The translations under genes were made by a program, and so were the position numbers. Below, piece by piece: positions 12,898 to 21,151 of a stretch of 64,000 nucleotides of DNA. The first letter of the stretch is position 1. Each line of letters starts with the position of its first letter. Below the pieces are notes generated by a model that did no database searches, was not told the DNA's origin, and worked only from the letters and a program-made list of their open reading frames with translations. The DNA is from Haloglycomyces albus DSM 45210 (GTDB lineage: Bacteria; Actinomycetota; Actinomycetes; Mycobacteriales; Micromonosporaceae). The stretch lies in assembly GCF_000527155.1 (NCBI RefSeq), contig NZ_AZUQ01000001.1, positions 421,891 through 485,890 on the forward strand. Direction: 5' to 3'.

Positions 12898-13522
12898 AAA
12901 TCTCCAGCAGTCCACTGACGATCAAATACTGCGCGACGGCATAGGTGATCATGATCGCCTCCGCACGCCCGGTGAAATCGATGTCGGCCAGCTCCAAACC
13001 GATCATCAGGTCCGAAGCCACGAACATCAACGCCCCGTATCGCACTCGGGTTTCTTCCATACCGGCGGCCAAGGCGGCCATGCTGATCAAGAGCAAACTG
13101 TAGATGCCCACCGGTGCGGCGAACGCTGCGAAATCCTTCCAGAATACGACATTGAAAACCAGCCACAACAGCAGCAACGCCGCCGGCAACGGCCAACGGC
13201 GTACGGCCCCGCGAATCGCGCCCTGGGAAATGAACACCCACATGTACAGCACCTGCATGATGCCGAACAGGGCGATTCCCGCCATGAACATCAGTTCTCC
13301 ATCGGGTAGCAGGGCGGCATCGGCGAGCCACGCGGCTATGAGGGCCAGAGCGATAATGCGGTGTTGGTTGCGGGTCAGGCGCGATTCCGCGATGAAGTAG
13401 ACCACGAGCAATGGCATGAGCACGAGCTTGCTTACCCAGCGCACCGGTGCGATATCGAACACGATGGCGGCCACGTCCACTCCGGTGGCCAGGGCAAAAA
13501 GGCTGAGTACGACCTGCGTCAT
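12836..13522 (-). CDS. YhhN/TMEM86 family membrane protein (lysoplasmalogenase-like)
   Basis: A polytopic membrane protein of 228 residues with about eight hydrophobic helices. The family pattern is visible in AAWLADAALL and FVASDLMIG, the two conserved acidic positions of YhhN/TMEM86 proteins. Animal members hydrolyse the vinyl-ether bond of lysoplasmalogens; the bacterial role is unproven. The start at 13522 is chosen for AAGGA with 6-base spacing; the frame runs on to 13558. The 3' end overlaps phoU by 62 bases in the opposite direction, so the two transcripts converge. Confidence 0.85.
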   Translation of the reverse strand: MTQVVLSLFALATGVDVAAIVFDIAPVRWVSKLVLMPLLVVYFIAESRLTRNQHRIIALALIAAWLADAALLPDGELMFMAGIALFGIMQVLYMWVFISQGAIRGAVRRWPLPAALLLLWLVFNVVFWKDFAAFAAPVGIYSLLLISMAALAAGMEETRVRYGALMFVASDLMIGLELADIDFTGRAEAIMITYAVAQYLIVSGLLEIFRNDPGEPHRSPDTRLGAPL

Positions 13523-13617
13523 GAATATCCTTTTCGGGGGGCTCTGGGGCGGTTTCACCCATGATATCGAACGCCTATCCGACGGTGGTGAGCCGGATTT
13601 CCAAAAGTCCGATCGTC

Positions 13618-13639
13618 GTTCACCTTGTGTTCAACTTGC
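13618..13639 (+). promoter_or_regulatory. PHO box (PhoP operator) of pstS
   Basis: Two consecutive 11-bp direct repeat units, GTTCACCTTGT and GTTCAACTTGC, match the actinobacterial PHO box described in Streptomyces (GTTCACC repeats of 11 bp). The site ends 75 bases before the pstS start. It predicts activation by PhoP under phosphate limitation. Confidence 0.85.
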
Positions 13640-13714
13640 TTTCTCTCCATGTATGCCCCGAGCCTTTTTCATGGGACGTGAACGAGATAGACACCCGAAA
13701 GACAGAGAGAAAAC

Positions 13715-14737
13715 GTGAAAATGACAATGCGCCGTCGGGCCTTCATTCCAGTCCTGGCCGCTAGCTCCTTGGCATTCAGTCTCGCCGCCTGCGGTGGAGA
13801 CGAGGCGGACGAGGTGATTGGAACCGGTGCCTCCTTCCCGGACGCGTATTACCAGGCCGCCATCGCCGAGTTTAACGATGACCACGATTTCGACGTCACG
13901 TACGACGCGGTTGGATCCGGAACCGGCAAGTCCGACTTCGGAGAAGGTCTCAACGACTTCGCTGGAACCGACTCACTCGTGGGTGACGGTGACGGCCCCG
14001 AAGACGGAAGCTACCAGTACATCCCCACCGTAGCCGCCCCCATCACCATCCCGTTCAACCTCGAAGGAGTCGAGGAACTGAACCTGGGTCAGGAAACCCT
14101 GGCCAAGATCTTCCAAGGCGACATCACCAGCTGGAGCCACGATGAAATCGCCGCCGCCAACGAAGGCGTGGAACTCCCCGAGACCGACATCACCATTGCC
14201 CACCGCTCCGACGGTTCGGGAACCACGGGTAACTTCACCCGTTTCCTCGACGAGGCCACCGAATCGTGGACTCTCGGTGCGGGAGACACTGCCGAATGGC
14301 CGTCCAACGCCGTCGGTGGTGACAAGAACACCGGTGTCGCCCAGGTCGTACAGGACACCGACGGTGCGATCGGCTACGTAGACTACGCCGACGCCACCGA
14401 ACTTGGACTGACCACCGCCAACGTGGAGAACAAGGACGGAAACTTCGTCGCTCCCACGCTGGAGGGCACCACCGCCGGCCTGGATGGGGCCGAGGTGAAC
14501 GACGACCTGTCCTTCAACCCGCTGAACGCGGCGGGTGAGGACGCCTACCCGATCACCGCCCCCACCTACCTCCTGCTGCACACCGACCAGGACGGCGACA
14601 AAGCTGACCAGGTCAAGGAATTCGTCACCTGGCTGCTCACCGACGGTCAGCAGTACGCGGAGGAGAACGGTTACGCGGCTCTGCCCGACGGATTGGCGGA
14701 GCAGGCACTCACGGCCGTGGAAGACACCCTCGGATAA
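13715..14737 (+). CDS. pstS: phosphate ABC transporter substrate-binding lipoprotein PstS
   Basis: A 340-residue extracellular phosphate-binding protein. The signal peptide ends in the lipobox SLAAC. The mature part begins with the PstS signature GTGASFPDAYY. It continues with GSGTGKSDF, the phosphate-contacting HRSDGSGTTGNFT region near residue 160-175, and the closing helix KEFVTWLLTDGQQYAEENGY. The start is the GTG at 13715, after purine-rich AGAGAGAAAA; an ATG two codons later is possible. A PHO box precedes it. A 12-bp hairpin separates it from pstC, which probably raises pstS transcript levels over the permease genes. Confidence 0.96.
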   Translation: MKMTMRRRAFIPVLAASSLAFSLAACGGDEADEVIGTGASFPDAYYQAAIAEFNDDHDFDVTYDAVGSGTGKSDFGEGLNDFAGTDSLVGDGDGPEDGSYQYIPTVAAPITIPFNLEGVEELNLGQETLAKIFQGDITSWSHDEIAAANEGVELPETDITIAHRSDGSGTTGNFTRFLDEATESWTLGAGDTAEWPSNAVGGDKNTGVAQVVQDTDGAIGYVDYADATELGLTTANVENKDGNFVAPTLEGTTAGLDGAEVNDDLSFNPLNAAGEDAYPITAPTYLLLHTDQDGDKADQVKEFVTWLLTDGQQYAEENGYAALPDGLAEQALTAVEDTLG

Positions 14738-14856
14738 CACACCAGATGTACACGGTTGACGGTTTCATCGATCGCTTCACCCTCCCAGGTGTCGCAGACC
14801 GACGCTACCCGTATAGTGCTCCAGTCAACGTCAACCGTGTCCTTTTGACAGATCGC

Positions 14857-14885
14857 AGCGTCCCCGGGCTTACCCCGGGGACGCT
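14857..14885 (+). terminator. hairpin between pstS and pstC (partial terminator or RNA stabiliser)
   Basis: AGCGTCCCCGGG pairs perfectly with CCCGGGGACGCT across a 5-base loop, followed by CTTTG. The T run is weak, so some read-through into pstC is likely. This is a common way to make more binding protein than permease. Confidence 0.75.
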
Positions 14886-14924
14886 CTTTGCGTACCTACC
14901 ACAAAAAGAACACGGAGAAATAGG

Positions 14925-15896
14925 TTGAGCACCATAGACCGGCCACCGGCAGACCTTGAGTCACGTGCCCGAACCCGATTGGCCGACAGGTCTTTCAAAT
15001 GGCTCGTCACCGGAGCAGGGCTCACGGTCTTGGCGATTCTGGCCTTCATTCTGATCTCAACGACGAATCAGGCCTTTCCCGCGTTGCGGCACGCAGGTCC
15101 CATCGAATTCCTGTTCGGAAGCCGATGGGCCCCCAACGAAGAAATCTTCGGTACGCTGTCGATGCTGTACGGGACCGCCGTCACCAGCCTGATCGGCATG
15201 ATCTTCGCGGTTCCCGTTTCCATTGGACTCGCCCTCTTCATCAGCGAAATCGCACCTCGCTGGGCCAAGCGCCCCATCATCACCGTCATCGACCTGTTGG
15301 CGACCATTCCGTCGGTCGTATTCGGACTTGTGGGCGTCATCGTCTTGGCACCGCATCTCGCTTCGATTTATCAGTGGTGGTCGGACCTGGTATCGCCGAT
15401 TCCAATCTTGAACACCGTTTTCGGTGACGCGAACTCCGGGCGTACCTATTTCACCGCCGGAATCGTCCTGGCGGTCATGATCATTCCCATCATCACGTCC
15501 ATGTCCCGAGAGGTGTTCGACACCGTCCCCGACACCGACAAGCAGGCCGCCTACGCGCTGGGTGCCACCCGTTGGGAAATGATCAAGGGTGCCATTCTCC
15601 CCCACTCCTTCGGAGGACTCGTGGGAGCCTCCATGTTGGGGCTGGGCCGTGCCATGGGTGAAACCATCGCAGTGACCCTGGTCGTCGGTGGTGCCTTCCA
15701 CATCTCGGGGAACATGTTCGATTCAGGAAACACCATGGCCGCCGCCATCGCCCAGCAGTTCGGCGAGTCGTCAGGCCTTCACACCGATGCCCTGATCGGA
15801 ATCGGTGTGGTGCTGTTCGCGCTGACCGTCATCGTCAACCTCCTCGCCCGCCTCGTCGTCCGTCGTGCCGAAGCCAAGTTCAAAGGAGCCAGCTAA
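14925..15896 (+). CDS. pstC: phosphate ABC transporter permease PstC
   Basis: A 323-residue inner-membrane permease with about six transmembrane helices. The EAA-loop region facing the ATPase is seen near residues 190-225 (VPDTDKQAAYALGATRWEM), and the following GRAMGETIAVTLVVGG is typical of PstC. The start is a TTG at 14925 with GGAGAAATAGG just ahead. One base separates its stop from the pstA start. Confidence 0.95.
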   Translation: MSTIDRPPADLESRARTRLADRSFKWLVTGAGLTVLAILAFILISTTNQAFPALRHAGPIEFLFGSRWAPNEEIFGTLSMLYGTAVTSLIGMIFAVPVSIGLALFISEIAPRWAKRPIITVIDLLATIPSVVFGLVGVIVLAPHLASIYQWWSDLVSPIPILNTVFGDANSGRTYFTAGIVLAVMIIPIITSMSREVFDTVPDTDKQAAYALGATRWEMIKGAILPHSFGGLVGASMLGLGRAMGETIAVTLVVGGAFHISGNMFDSGNTMAAAIAQQFGESSGLHTDALIGIGVVLFALTVIVNLLARLVVRRAEAKFKGAS

Positions 15897-15897
15897 T

Positions 15898-16809
15898 ATG
15901 TCCACCATCGCTCCGCCTCCCGAGAATCCACGACGTGATCTCAGCACGCGTTCTCTGGGGAAGATCCGCAATTTCAAAAACCGTGGCGCTACCGCCGCCA
16001 TCGCGTTCTGCCTTGTGGCGGCGGCGCTTCCTCTGATCTTCGTATCATGGGAAGTCCTCAGCCGGGGCGGATCCATGTTGAGCTTGGAGTTCCTCACCTC
16101 CGACATCCCGCGTAACTACCGGTCGGTCGGTGGCGGCATGTGGCCGGCGATTATGGGAACGTTGATCATTACCGGAATGGCCGCGCTCCTGGCGTTGCCC
16201 ATCGGTATCGCGGGCGCGGTATACCTGAACGAATACGGTAAGAATTCGGCGACCGCCAGGTTCATCCGTACCATGTCCGACGTCATGACCGGCGTCCCGT
16301 CGATCGTGATGGGCCTGTTCATTTACGTGGTGTGGGTGCTGACCATCGAAGAGCGCAACGGTTTCGGGGGCGCTTTGGCGCTGGCCTGCCTGATGCTTCC
16401 CATCGTGGTGCGGTCGGCCGAGGAAATGCTGAAACTCGTCCCCGAAGAATACCGGCTGGCTTCGGCGGCATTGGGGACTCCCAAATGGAAGACGATCATG
16501 ACGGTCGTTCTGCCTTCCGCCTCTTCCGGTCTAACGTCGGGTTCCCTTCTGGCCATTGCCCGCGCCGCCGGGGAAACCGCTCCCATCATCGTTACCGTCG
16601 GGCTGACGTACTCCGTCAATCCCGACCTCTTCTCCGGGGGAAACACGACTCTGGCGGCCCAGATCTATCGCAATGCCGCCCAACCGTTCGACGGAGCGGT
16701 GGACCGTGCTTGGGCAGCGGCCCTGACGTTGATCGCCATCGTGTTCGTCTTTACGATCATCGCACGCGTCATCGCCGCACGGTTCTCCATCGAGTCCAAG
16801 CGGGGTTAG
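15898..16809 (+). CDS. pstA: phosphate ABC transporter permease PstA
   Basis: A 303-residue partner of PstC with six helices. The EAA-loop VPEEYRLASAALGTPKWKT and the following IARAAGETAPIIVTVG are PstA hallmarks. The start ATG at 15898 has AAAGGAG ahead of it, in the last codons of pstC. The expected next gene, pstB for the ATPase, is not present: the next gene on this strand is a metal exporter a kilobase away. The transporter would need a PstB encoded elsewhere. Confidence 0.95.
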   Translation: MSTIAPPPENPRRDLSTRSLGKIRNFKNRGATAAIAFCLVAAALPLIFVSWEVLSRGGSMLSLEFLTSDIPRNYRSVGGGMWPAIMGTLIITGMAALLALPIGIAGAVYLNEYGKNSATARFIRTMSDVMTGVPSIVMGLFIYVVWVLTIEERNGFGGALALACLMLPIVVRSAEEMLKLVPEEYRLASAALGTPKWKTIMTVVLPSASSGLTSGSLLAIARAAGETAPIIVTVGLTYSVNPDLFSGGNTTLAAQIYRNAAQPFDGAVDRAWAAALTLIAIVFVFTIIARVIAARFSIESKRG

Positions 16810-16817
16810 TGCACCTA

Positions 16818-16855
16818 AACGGCGGTGTCCGGATGGGCACTCCGAACACCGCCGT
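16818..16855 (+). terminator. hairpin after pstA
   Basis: ACGGCGGTGT and ACACCGCCGT pair across a short loop that contains a further CCGGA/TCCG pairing. There is no T run, so it may terminate weakly or just stabilise the 3' end. It lies in the gap between converging genes. Confidence 0.5.
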
Positions 16856-16875
16856 CAACAGCCGGGCACGTGGAT

Positions 16876-17349
16876 TCAGCTGAAATGAATCCCTGTGGCC
16901 GGACCGGTGGGAACATCGTCCTGGTCCGCCGTTTCGTGCCGCTCGCTTCGTTTCCGGGCGTTAAAGGGCATTGACCCGGCGGGTCCTGGGGTTTTTCCCA
17001 GTATCGTCCGAGCCTGGTTCAAATACTTCAGACCGGCCAAAGCATAGGCTCTGGCCTTCTCGAACTGGGAGGTCTTTTTGGCGGTGCTCAACACCCGCTG
17101 AGCCTCAGCCAAAAGCCTCTTTGCTCGATCCACAGCAGACTTGGCCTCTTCCTTACCCGCCGTTGCCGGCAGGATGTCCACTTGACTGGAGAGAAGCGCG
17201 GTCCACGCCTCCGCGTCGGACTTGGCGCGGTCCTTACGCCTGCGGCGTGTATCAATATATGAACGCAGTCCCAATACCATGGCTGCGAGAACCACGACAG
17301 CGACAACGGCTCCGAACGAAACGAGGGCGACCATGATCGCAGTTTCCAT
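16876..17349 (-). CDS. membrane-anchored protein of unknown function
   Basis: I do not recognise this 157-residue protein. One hydrophobic helix spans about residues 6-28, followed by a very basic stop-transfer stretch (RRRRKDR). An Ala/Lys/Glu-rich helical domain at about 60-125 is likely soluble and cytoplasmic. The C-terminal tail is polar. The start ATG at 17349 follows a ribosome site (GGAGGTGAAC). It converges on pstA and is probably transcribed alone. Confidence 0.7.
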   Translation of the reverse strand: METAIMVALVSFGAVVAVVVLAAMVLGLRSYIDTRRRRKDRAKSDAEAWTALLSSQVDILPATAGKEEAKSAVDRAKRLLAEAQRVLSTAKKTSQFEKARAYALAGLKYLNQARTILGKTPGPAGSMPFNARKRSERHETADQDDVPTGPATGIHFS

Positions 17350-17383
17350 GAGTTCACCTCCGAGACGCAGTCGTGAAAATTAA

Positions 17384-17399
17384 TACCATTTCAATGGTA
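17384..17399. promoter_or_regulatory. 16-bp operator-like palindrome
   Basis: TACCATT and AATGGTA surround a 2-base centre. The site is 35 bases upstream of the minus-strand start at 17349, where a promoter should lie. The bound regulator is unknown. Confidence 0.4.
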
Positions 17400-17687
17400 A
17401 GCCATTACCCATGGCGACCGGAAGTCCCCAATTGCGATTTCTAGCTGGGCACAAGGGCAACAGCCGCGTCCTGACGGTCAAGCGCCACCCACCGTGCCAC
17501 TATTTCGATTCACTCCGAAAACCGAGTATCGGAACATGTGAGCAACGTTCAACCTCCTGAACAAAGCTCAGTTTATGAGAGATCCACAGGCTTCGGGCAG
17601 AATTTCGGGAATCCGACAGCTGCGACTCGCGGTCGCCGTCGGCATTCTCCTGACCTTGATGAGCACCATGGGGTATGTTTCACATTT

Positions 17688-17707
17688 CATATGCGATCAT
17701 GCGCATG
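17688..17707 (+). promoter_or_regulatory. dyad motif ahead of the CDF exporter
   Basis: The 20-mer CATATGCGATCATGCGCATG contains the dyad ATGCG-N6-CGCAT. A related sequence occurs ahead of the DUF397 gene (18755-18781), sharing CATAT and the GCG/CGC core. It lies 77 bases before the exporter start, in a plausible control position. Confidence 0.35.
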
Positions 17708-17784
17708 TTAGCATCAAAATTAGACGGCCCACCGTCGTCGACCACACTGATAAGCAACAGGGCTAGTAGAGGAGTCACCTCAGC

Positions 17785-18708
17785 ATGGGAGCAGGACACG
17801 ATCACGGCACGGGAGCGGCCTCAGCGGTTTCCCTGGGCTCGAAGCATCGCAACCGCCTTTGGATCGCCCTGGGCCTGTCGCTTACCACCATGGCCGTCGA
17901 GGCCCTCACCGCCTGGCTGACCGGCTCCTTGGCTCTGCTGTCGGACGCGGCACACGTGGGAACCGACGCCATCGGCATCGGCATGGCCCTGGCCGCCATC
18001 CTCGCGGTGCGCCACGCCTCCGCCGCCTCACATCGCACGTACGGCTTTTACCGACTCGAGGTCCTCGCGGCCCTGGCCAATACCGTCTTGCTGTTCGGGG
18101 TGGCCGTCTTTGTTTTCGTCGAAGCGGTGAAACGCTTCGGAGATCCCCCCGAGGTCCAGTCTCTCCCCATGATCCTGGCCGCCACCTGGGCACTGGCCGC
18201 CAATGTCAGCGCCTTGTTCCTGCTGCGCAGCGGGGCCAAGGAAAGCATCAACCTGCGGGGAGCCTACTTCGAGGTACTCGGCGACGCACTCTCCTCCATC
18301 GGCGTCATCGTGGCTGCGGTCATCATCCAGTTCACGCAGTGGTATTACGCCGACGCCATACTCGCCTGCGCCGTGGCGCTGTTCATTCTGCCGCGTGCGT
18401 ATCGACTCGGCCGAGACGCACTGCGGATCTTGCTTGAAAGCGCACCCACACGGATGAATATTCCCGCAATGGAAAGAGAACTGAAAGCCCTTCCCGGAGT
18501 GAGAGAGGTTCACGACCTTCATGTTTGGACGCTCACCTCCGGCATGGACGCGGCCACGGTTCACCTAGTGGCCCAAGAGGATACGGAACATTCTGAGGTC
18601 CTCAAAGAGGCTAAATCCTTGCTCAACGACGGCTTTCATATTACACATAGCACTGTCCAAATCGAGCCTGATGACGATGTCTCCACGTGCGAGAACCCCA
18701 ATTGGTGA
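17785..18708 (+). CDS. cation diffusion facilitator (CzcD/ZnT-like metal exporter)
   Basis: A 307-residue metal/proton antiporter with six membrane helices and a C-terminal cytoplasmic domain. Metal-site residues are seen in helix 2 (SDAAHVGTD) and helix 5 (FEVLGDALSS). The helix-5 position that is His in E. coli-type CzcD is Glu here, which occurs in other members and may change metal choice. The N-terminus carries HDH. The cytoplasmic domain ends with the HVWTLTSGMDAATVHL region. The start at 17785 has AGAGGAG 13 bases upstream. Likely substrates are Zn(II) or Cd(II)/Co(II), which the sequence does not settle. A short dyad motif lies upstream. Confidence 0.92.
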   Translation: MGAGHDHGTGAASAVSLGSKHRNRLWIALGLSLTTMAVEALTAWLTGSLALLSDAAHVGTDAIGIGMALAAILAVRHASAASHRTYGFYRLEVLAALANTVLLFGVAVFVFVEAVKRFGDPPEVQSLPMILAATWALAANVSALFLLRSGAKESINLRGAYFEVLGDALSSIGVIVAAVIIQFTQWYYADAILACAVALFILPRAYRLGRDALRILLESAPTRMNIPAMERELKALPGVREVHDLHVWTLTSGMDAATVHLVAQEDTEHSEVLKEAKSLLNDGFHITHSTVQIEPDDDVSTCENPNW

Positions 18709-18754
18709 CTCTCGGTGTTGATGTCAATAATCCGATACTGACGTGTTCGTGACG

Positions 18755-18781
18755 CCATATCCATTCGCACATGCGATATGG
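18755..18781 (+). promoter_or_regulatory. nested inverted repeats ahead of the DUF397 gene
   Basis: CCATATC and GATATGG form an outer inverted repeat with a 13-base gap. TCGCA-CA-TGCGA forms an inner one. The right arm merges into a possible -10 box (TATGGT). The site is 50 bases before the DUF397 start and resembles the motif ahead of the CDF gene. Confidence 0.4.
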
Positions 18782-18829
18782 TGGAGCAACCTGGGGACTC
18801 GAGATGTTTTCCCATATTAGGAGGAACAA

Positions 18830-18994
18830 ATGCTGACATCAGAGTGGAAGAAGAGCGCTCGTTCGGGACACAACGGCGCGTGTGTGGAGGTTCGCGTCGC
18901 CGACAAGTCGATCCAAGTCAAGGACTCCAAACTCAACGAAAGCCCGATACTTCGGGGAGGTGCAGCCGACTGGCAGGCTATTCTGTCGTCGTAA
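18830..18994 (+). CDS. DUF397 small protein
   Basis: This 54-residue protein begins MLTSEWKKSARSGHNGACVE and continues into VRVADKSIQVKDSK and PILRGGAADWQAILSS. That is the DUF397 pattern: W-x-K-S, the SG-x-N/H-GACVEV core, the V-x-DSK strand, and the final W. The start at 18830 has a perfect AGGAGG 8 bases upstream. DUF397 proteins are the usual partners of XRE-DUF5753 regulators in actinobacteria, in WhiJ-type developmental loci and as suspected antitoxin-like pairs. Such a regulator lies just downstream at 19359-20294, here convergent rather than in tandem. Confidence 0.88.
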   Translation: MLTSEWKKSARSGHNGACVEVRVADKSIQVKDSKLNESPILRGGAADWQAILSS

Positions 18995-19275
18995 CGAACG
19001 ACCAGCGATGCCTCGCCCGATAACGGCCACCTGTCAGCGCCGTCCATGCGACGCCACAGCCAGCGGCAGGCTTCGCTCCGTGGCGCTCGATGGCCGCCGG
19101 TGTGGTGGCACGGAAATCAAGGAACGACACCCTTGAACGACGTCATCGATGACCACCGGAGTACGACGACGACCGTGCCGCACAACGCTTGATACAGAGC
19201 GGACGATTCCTACCGACACAATCCCGCTCTCACACGAGCGTTGCGAGGAGTACCGACATTACAACGCGACAACAC
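18995..19275. other. gap between DUF397 gene and XRE regulator
   Basis: I find no gene with a ribosome site and family-like protein here. The short frames on both strands lack both. Confidence 0.5.
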
Positions 19276-19313
19276 GAACGGGGCTGCCTCGAAAGCCGAG
19301 TGCAGCCCCGTTC
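19276..19313 (-). terminator. terminator-like hairpin after the XRE gene
   Basis: GAACGGGGCTGC pairs perfectly with GCAGCCCCGTTC across 14 bases. It lies between the convergent DUF397 and XRE genes and could serve both. A T run is lacking. Confidence 0.65.
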
Positions 19314-19358
19314 ACATGTCCTCCACCGGTGCCGACGGGTTCGACACCGCATCAGCGC

Positions 19359-20294
19359 CTAAAGACTTTCCAACTCCCGCATGTACTTACGAATGAACTC
19401 GCGGCTTTCGATCGGCCCCTTGGCGATAGAGCGCAAGTTGTTGAATACGCCCTGGAAGGGTCGAACCGAATCCCCTTCCTCGTATATGTCGCCGTTGTGG
19501 CTCTCCACGTATACGACTTCCGGGTGTCGATATCCGGCCGGGTCCTCACTGAATTCCATGATCGTGAACGAGCCCAGCATGCCCGGATAGGTTCCCGCCG
19601 CCAGCGGCAGAACTTGCACGTCGACTCCGGGGCGTTCGGTGATGAACAGCAGATGTTCCAGTTGCTTGAGCATGACCTGCGGGCCACCGATAACCCGGCG
19701 CAGCGCCCCTTCGTCCAGGATGTTCCACAGCTTGAGGTCGTCACCGAGGCGCTCTTGACGTTTCATGCGCAATTCAATGCGCTTCTCCATCAACTTCTTG
19801 CTCTCTTCGGTGGCCAAGGTGAACGTGGCCCGGGCATAGTCTTCGGTTTGCAGGAGCCCGTTAATGATCAATCCATCGTAGATGTTCAGGGTATTGGCCC
19901 CCGACTCCAATCCGACGTAGGTCGAATAGGCGGGCAGGATGGAATCCGAGTAGCGCGCCCACCAGCCTCGCCGACGCGATTCACCCGCGATGCGGATGAT
20001 TTCCTGAACCTCGTCGGAGTCGACGTCCGCACCGTACACCTCGGCAAGCTTTCGGATGTCGCGCGGCTTGATGCCGACGTTGCCCGATTCCATGCGATAG
20101 ATCGTGGAGGTCGTACATTCCAATACATCGGCCGCCTCCTGCGCGGAGCATTCCGCTTCCACGCGCATTTCGCGCAATACGACGCCGATGCGCCGACGGC
20201 GCACCGTGGGGCTGACACGTTGATCGCGGCCGGCGCTGGATTTGGAGTTCTGGCGACTCTTTGCCTTGGAGGTAGGTTCATTCGATTGAGCCAT
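19359..20294 (-). CDS. XRE-family regulator with DUF5753 domain
   Basis: A 311-residue DNA-binding protein. After a polar leader of about 30 residues, a helix-turn-helix spans about 35-95 (RRRIGVVLREMR, SAQEAADVLECTTSTIYRME). The DUF5753 domain follows to the end, with YVGLESGANTL, LLQTEDYARA and PGVDVQVLPLAAG, and the closing SREFIRKYM. These regulators, such as WhiJ and its paralogues in Streptomyces, act with DUF397 proteins; one is encoded at 18830-18994. The target sites are unknown. The upstream gap holds a 10-bp inverted repeat. Confidence 0.93.
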   Translation of the reverse strand: MAQSNEPTSKAKSRQNSKSSAGRDQRVSPTVRRRRIGVVLREMRVEAECSAQEAADVLECTTSTIYRMESGNVGIKPRDIRKLAEVYGADVDSDEVQEIIRIAGESRRRGWWARYSDSILPAYSTYVGLESGANTLNIYDGLIINGLLQTEDYARATFTLATEESKKLMEKRIELRMKRQERLGDDLKLWNILDEGALRRVIGGPQVMLKQLEHLLFITERPGVDVQVLPLAAGTYPGMLGSFTIMEFSEDPAGYRHPEVVYVESHNGDIYEEGDSVRPFQGVFNNLRSIAKGPIESREFIRKYMRELESL

Positions 20295-20899
20295 ACTTTA
20301 CCTAGCTTCCACCGTTTGGTTTGAACGTCTGGGGCGTGAGTGGGGGCGTACCGGTTGAACGAGGGTACCGCTTCTGGGGGTTAGTAGTCGTGTACGCTCG
20401 GGTTGCTGCGCATGACGTGCTAATTTAGCGTCTACCGCCATCTTAACGGCACCTGGCCCGGATTCACCCGCGGCGTCTCTGAGTCGTCCTCAAGTCACCC
20501 AGGGCGAAATATTTTCCACTCTATTCGGTTACATGTCTTGCATTCGAATTCTGCATGTGCAATTCTACTATGCGAGGGATTCGATAGAACCCCTCTTAAA
20601 TGTATCGCCCCCAATCCCTTGGCGATACATCACGGCGCTGCTCAACGACAAATAAATAGCTGGATGAACATATCCGAACACACTATCGACGTGGTGTCGC
20701 GACGGGACCGACACCGTCCGGCACCACGTGAAAACTTAAGAGACTGGTCGGCCCCAAGAGACCGCTTGGAAGCGGAATCGGGCAGGGGCCTTCATCGGAC
20801 GCGACGTCGCGGCACGGGTCATGCGATCCATACCGTGCTCGCAGCACATCGGTGCGACTGAGGACCCCAACCGACCGATCACACATTGAAAGGCACGAC
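20295..20899. other. 600-base intergenic region with an inverted repeat
   Basis: No gene is supported here. This is the divergent control region between the XRE regulator and the small Cys/His gene. At 20600-20630, ATGTATCGCC and GGCGATACAT form a perfect 10-bp inverted repeat with an 11-base gap, so the arms are 21 bp apart centre to centre, or two helical turns. This looks more like an operator for a dimer pair than a terminator, as no T run follows. Confidence 0.5.
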
Positions 20900-21151
20900 G
20901 TGGAAAGCCCATTCTCGCTAGACAATCCGCCGCCCGAACAACCCCCCTCCGGAGCACCGGCACCCAGCCTCTGGAGAATTCAAAGGCGCCGTTGGCAGCA
21001 GCACACACCCGCTCCCGGACAGCGTGGATCCAAGAATCCGGTATGCGCGCATTGCCATCAGACCTGGCCCTGCCATTCCTGGGCGTGTTGGGACGGCCAG
21101 ATCGCGGAGGCGTATTTCCACTTCAAAGCCAAACGGAGTGCGCGTCCGTAA
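20900..21151 (+). CDS. small Cys/His-rich protein
   Basis: An 83-residue protein starting at the GTG at 20900, chosen because GAAAGG lies 6 bases ahead. The N-terminal half is proline-rich and basic (PPPEQPPSGAPAP, RIQRRRWQQH). The C-terminal half holds CAHCHQTWPC followed by HSWACW, a likely metal-binding knuckle. Similar short C-x2-C...WPC proteins sit near XRE-DUF5753/DUF397 genes in other actinobacteria, as I recall them, but no function is known. The gene is divergent from the XRE regulator at 19359. Confidence 0.6.
   Translation: MESPFSLDNPPPEQPPSGAPAPSLWRIQRRRWQQHTPAPGQRGSKNPVCAHCHQTWPCHSWACWDGQIAEAYFHFKAKRSARP

Noticed and set aside
17575-17766. A 63-codon frame with a hydrophobic stretch ahead of the CDF exporter
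   Set aside because: No ribosome site, overlaps the dyad motif and likely promoter, and the protein resembles no family.
19034-19219. A 61-codon minus-strand frame between the DUF397 and XRE genes
   Set aside because: Basic, low-complexity product without a ribosome site.
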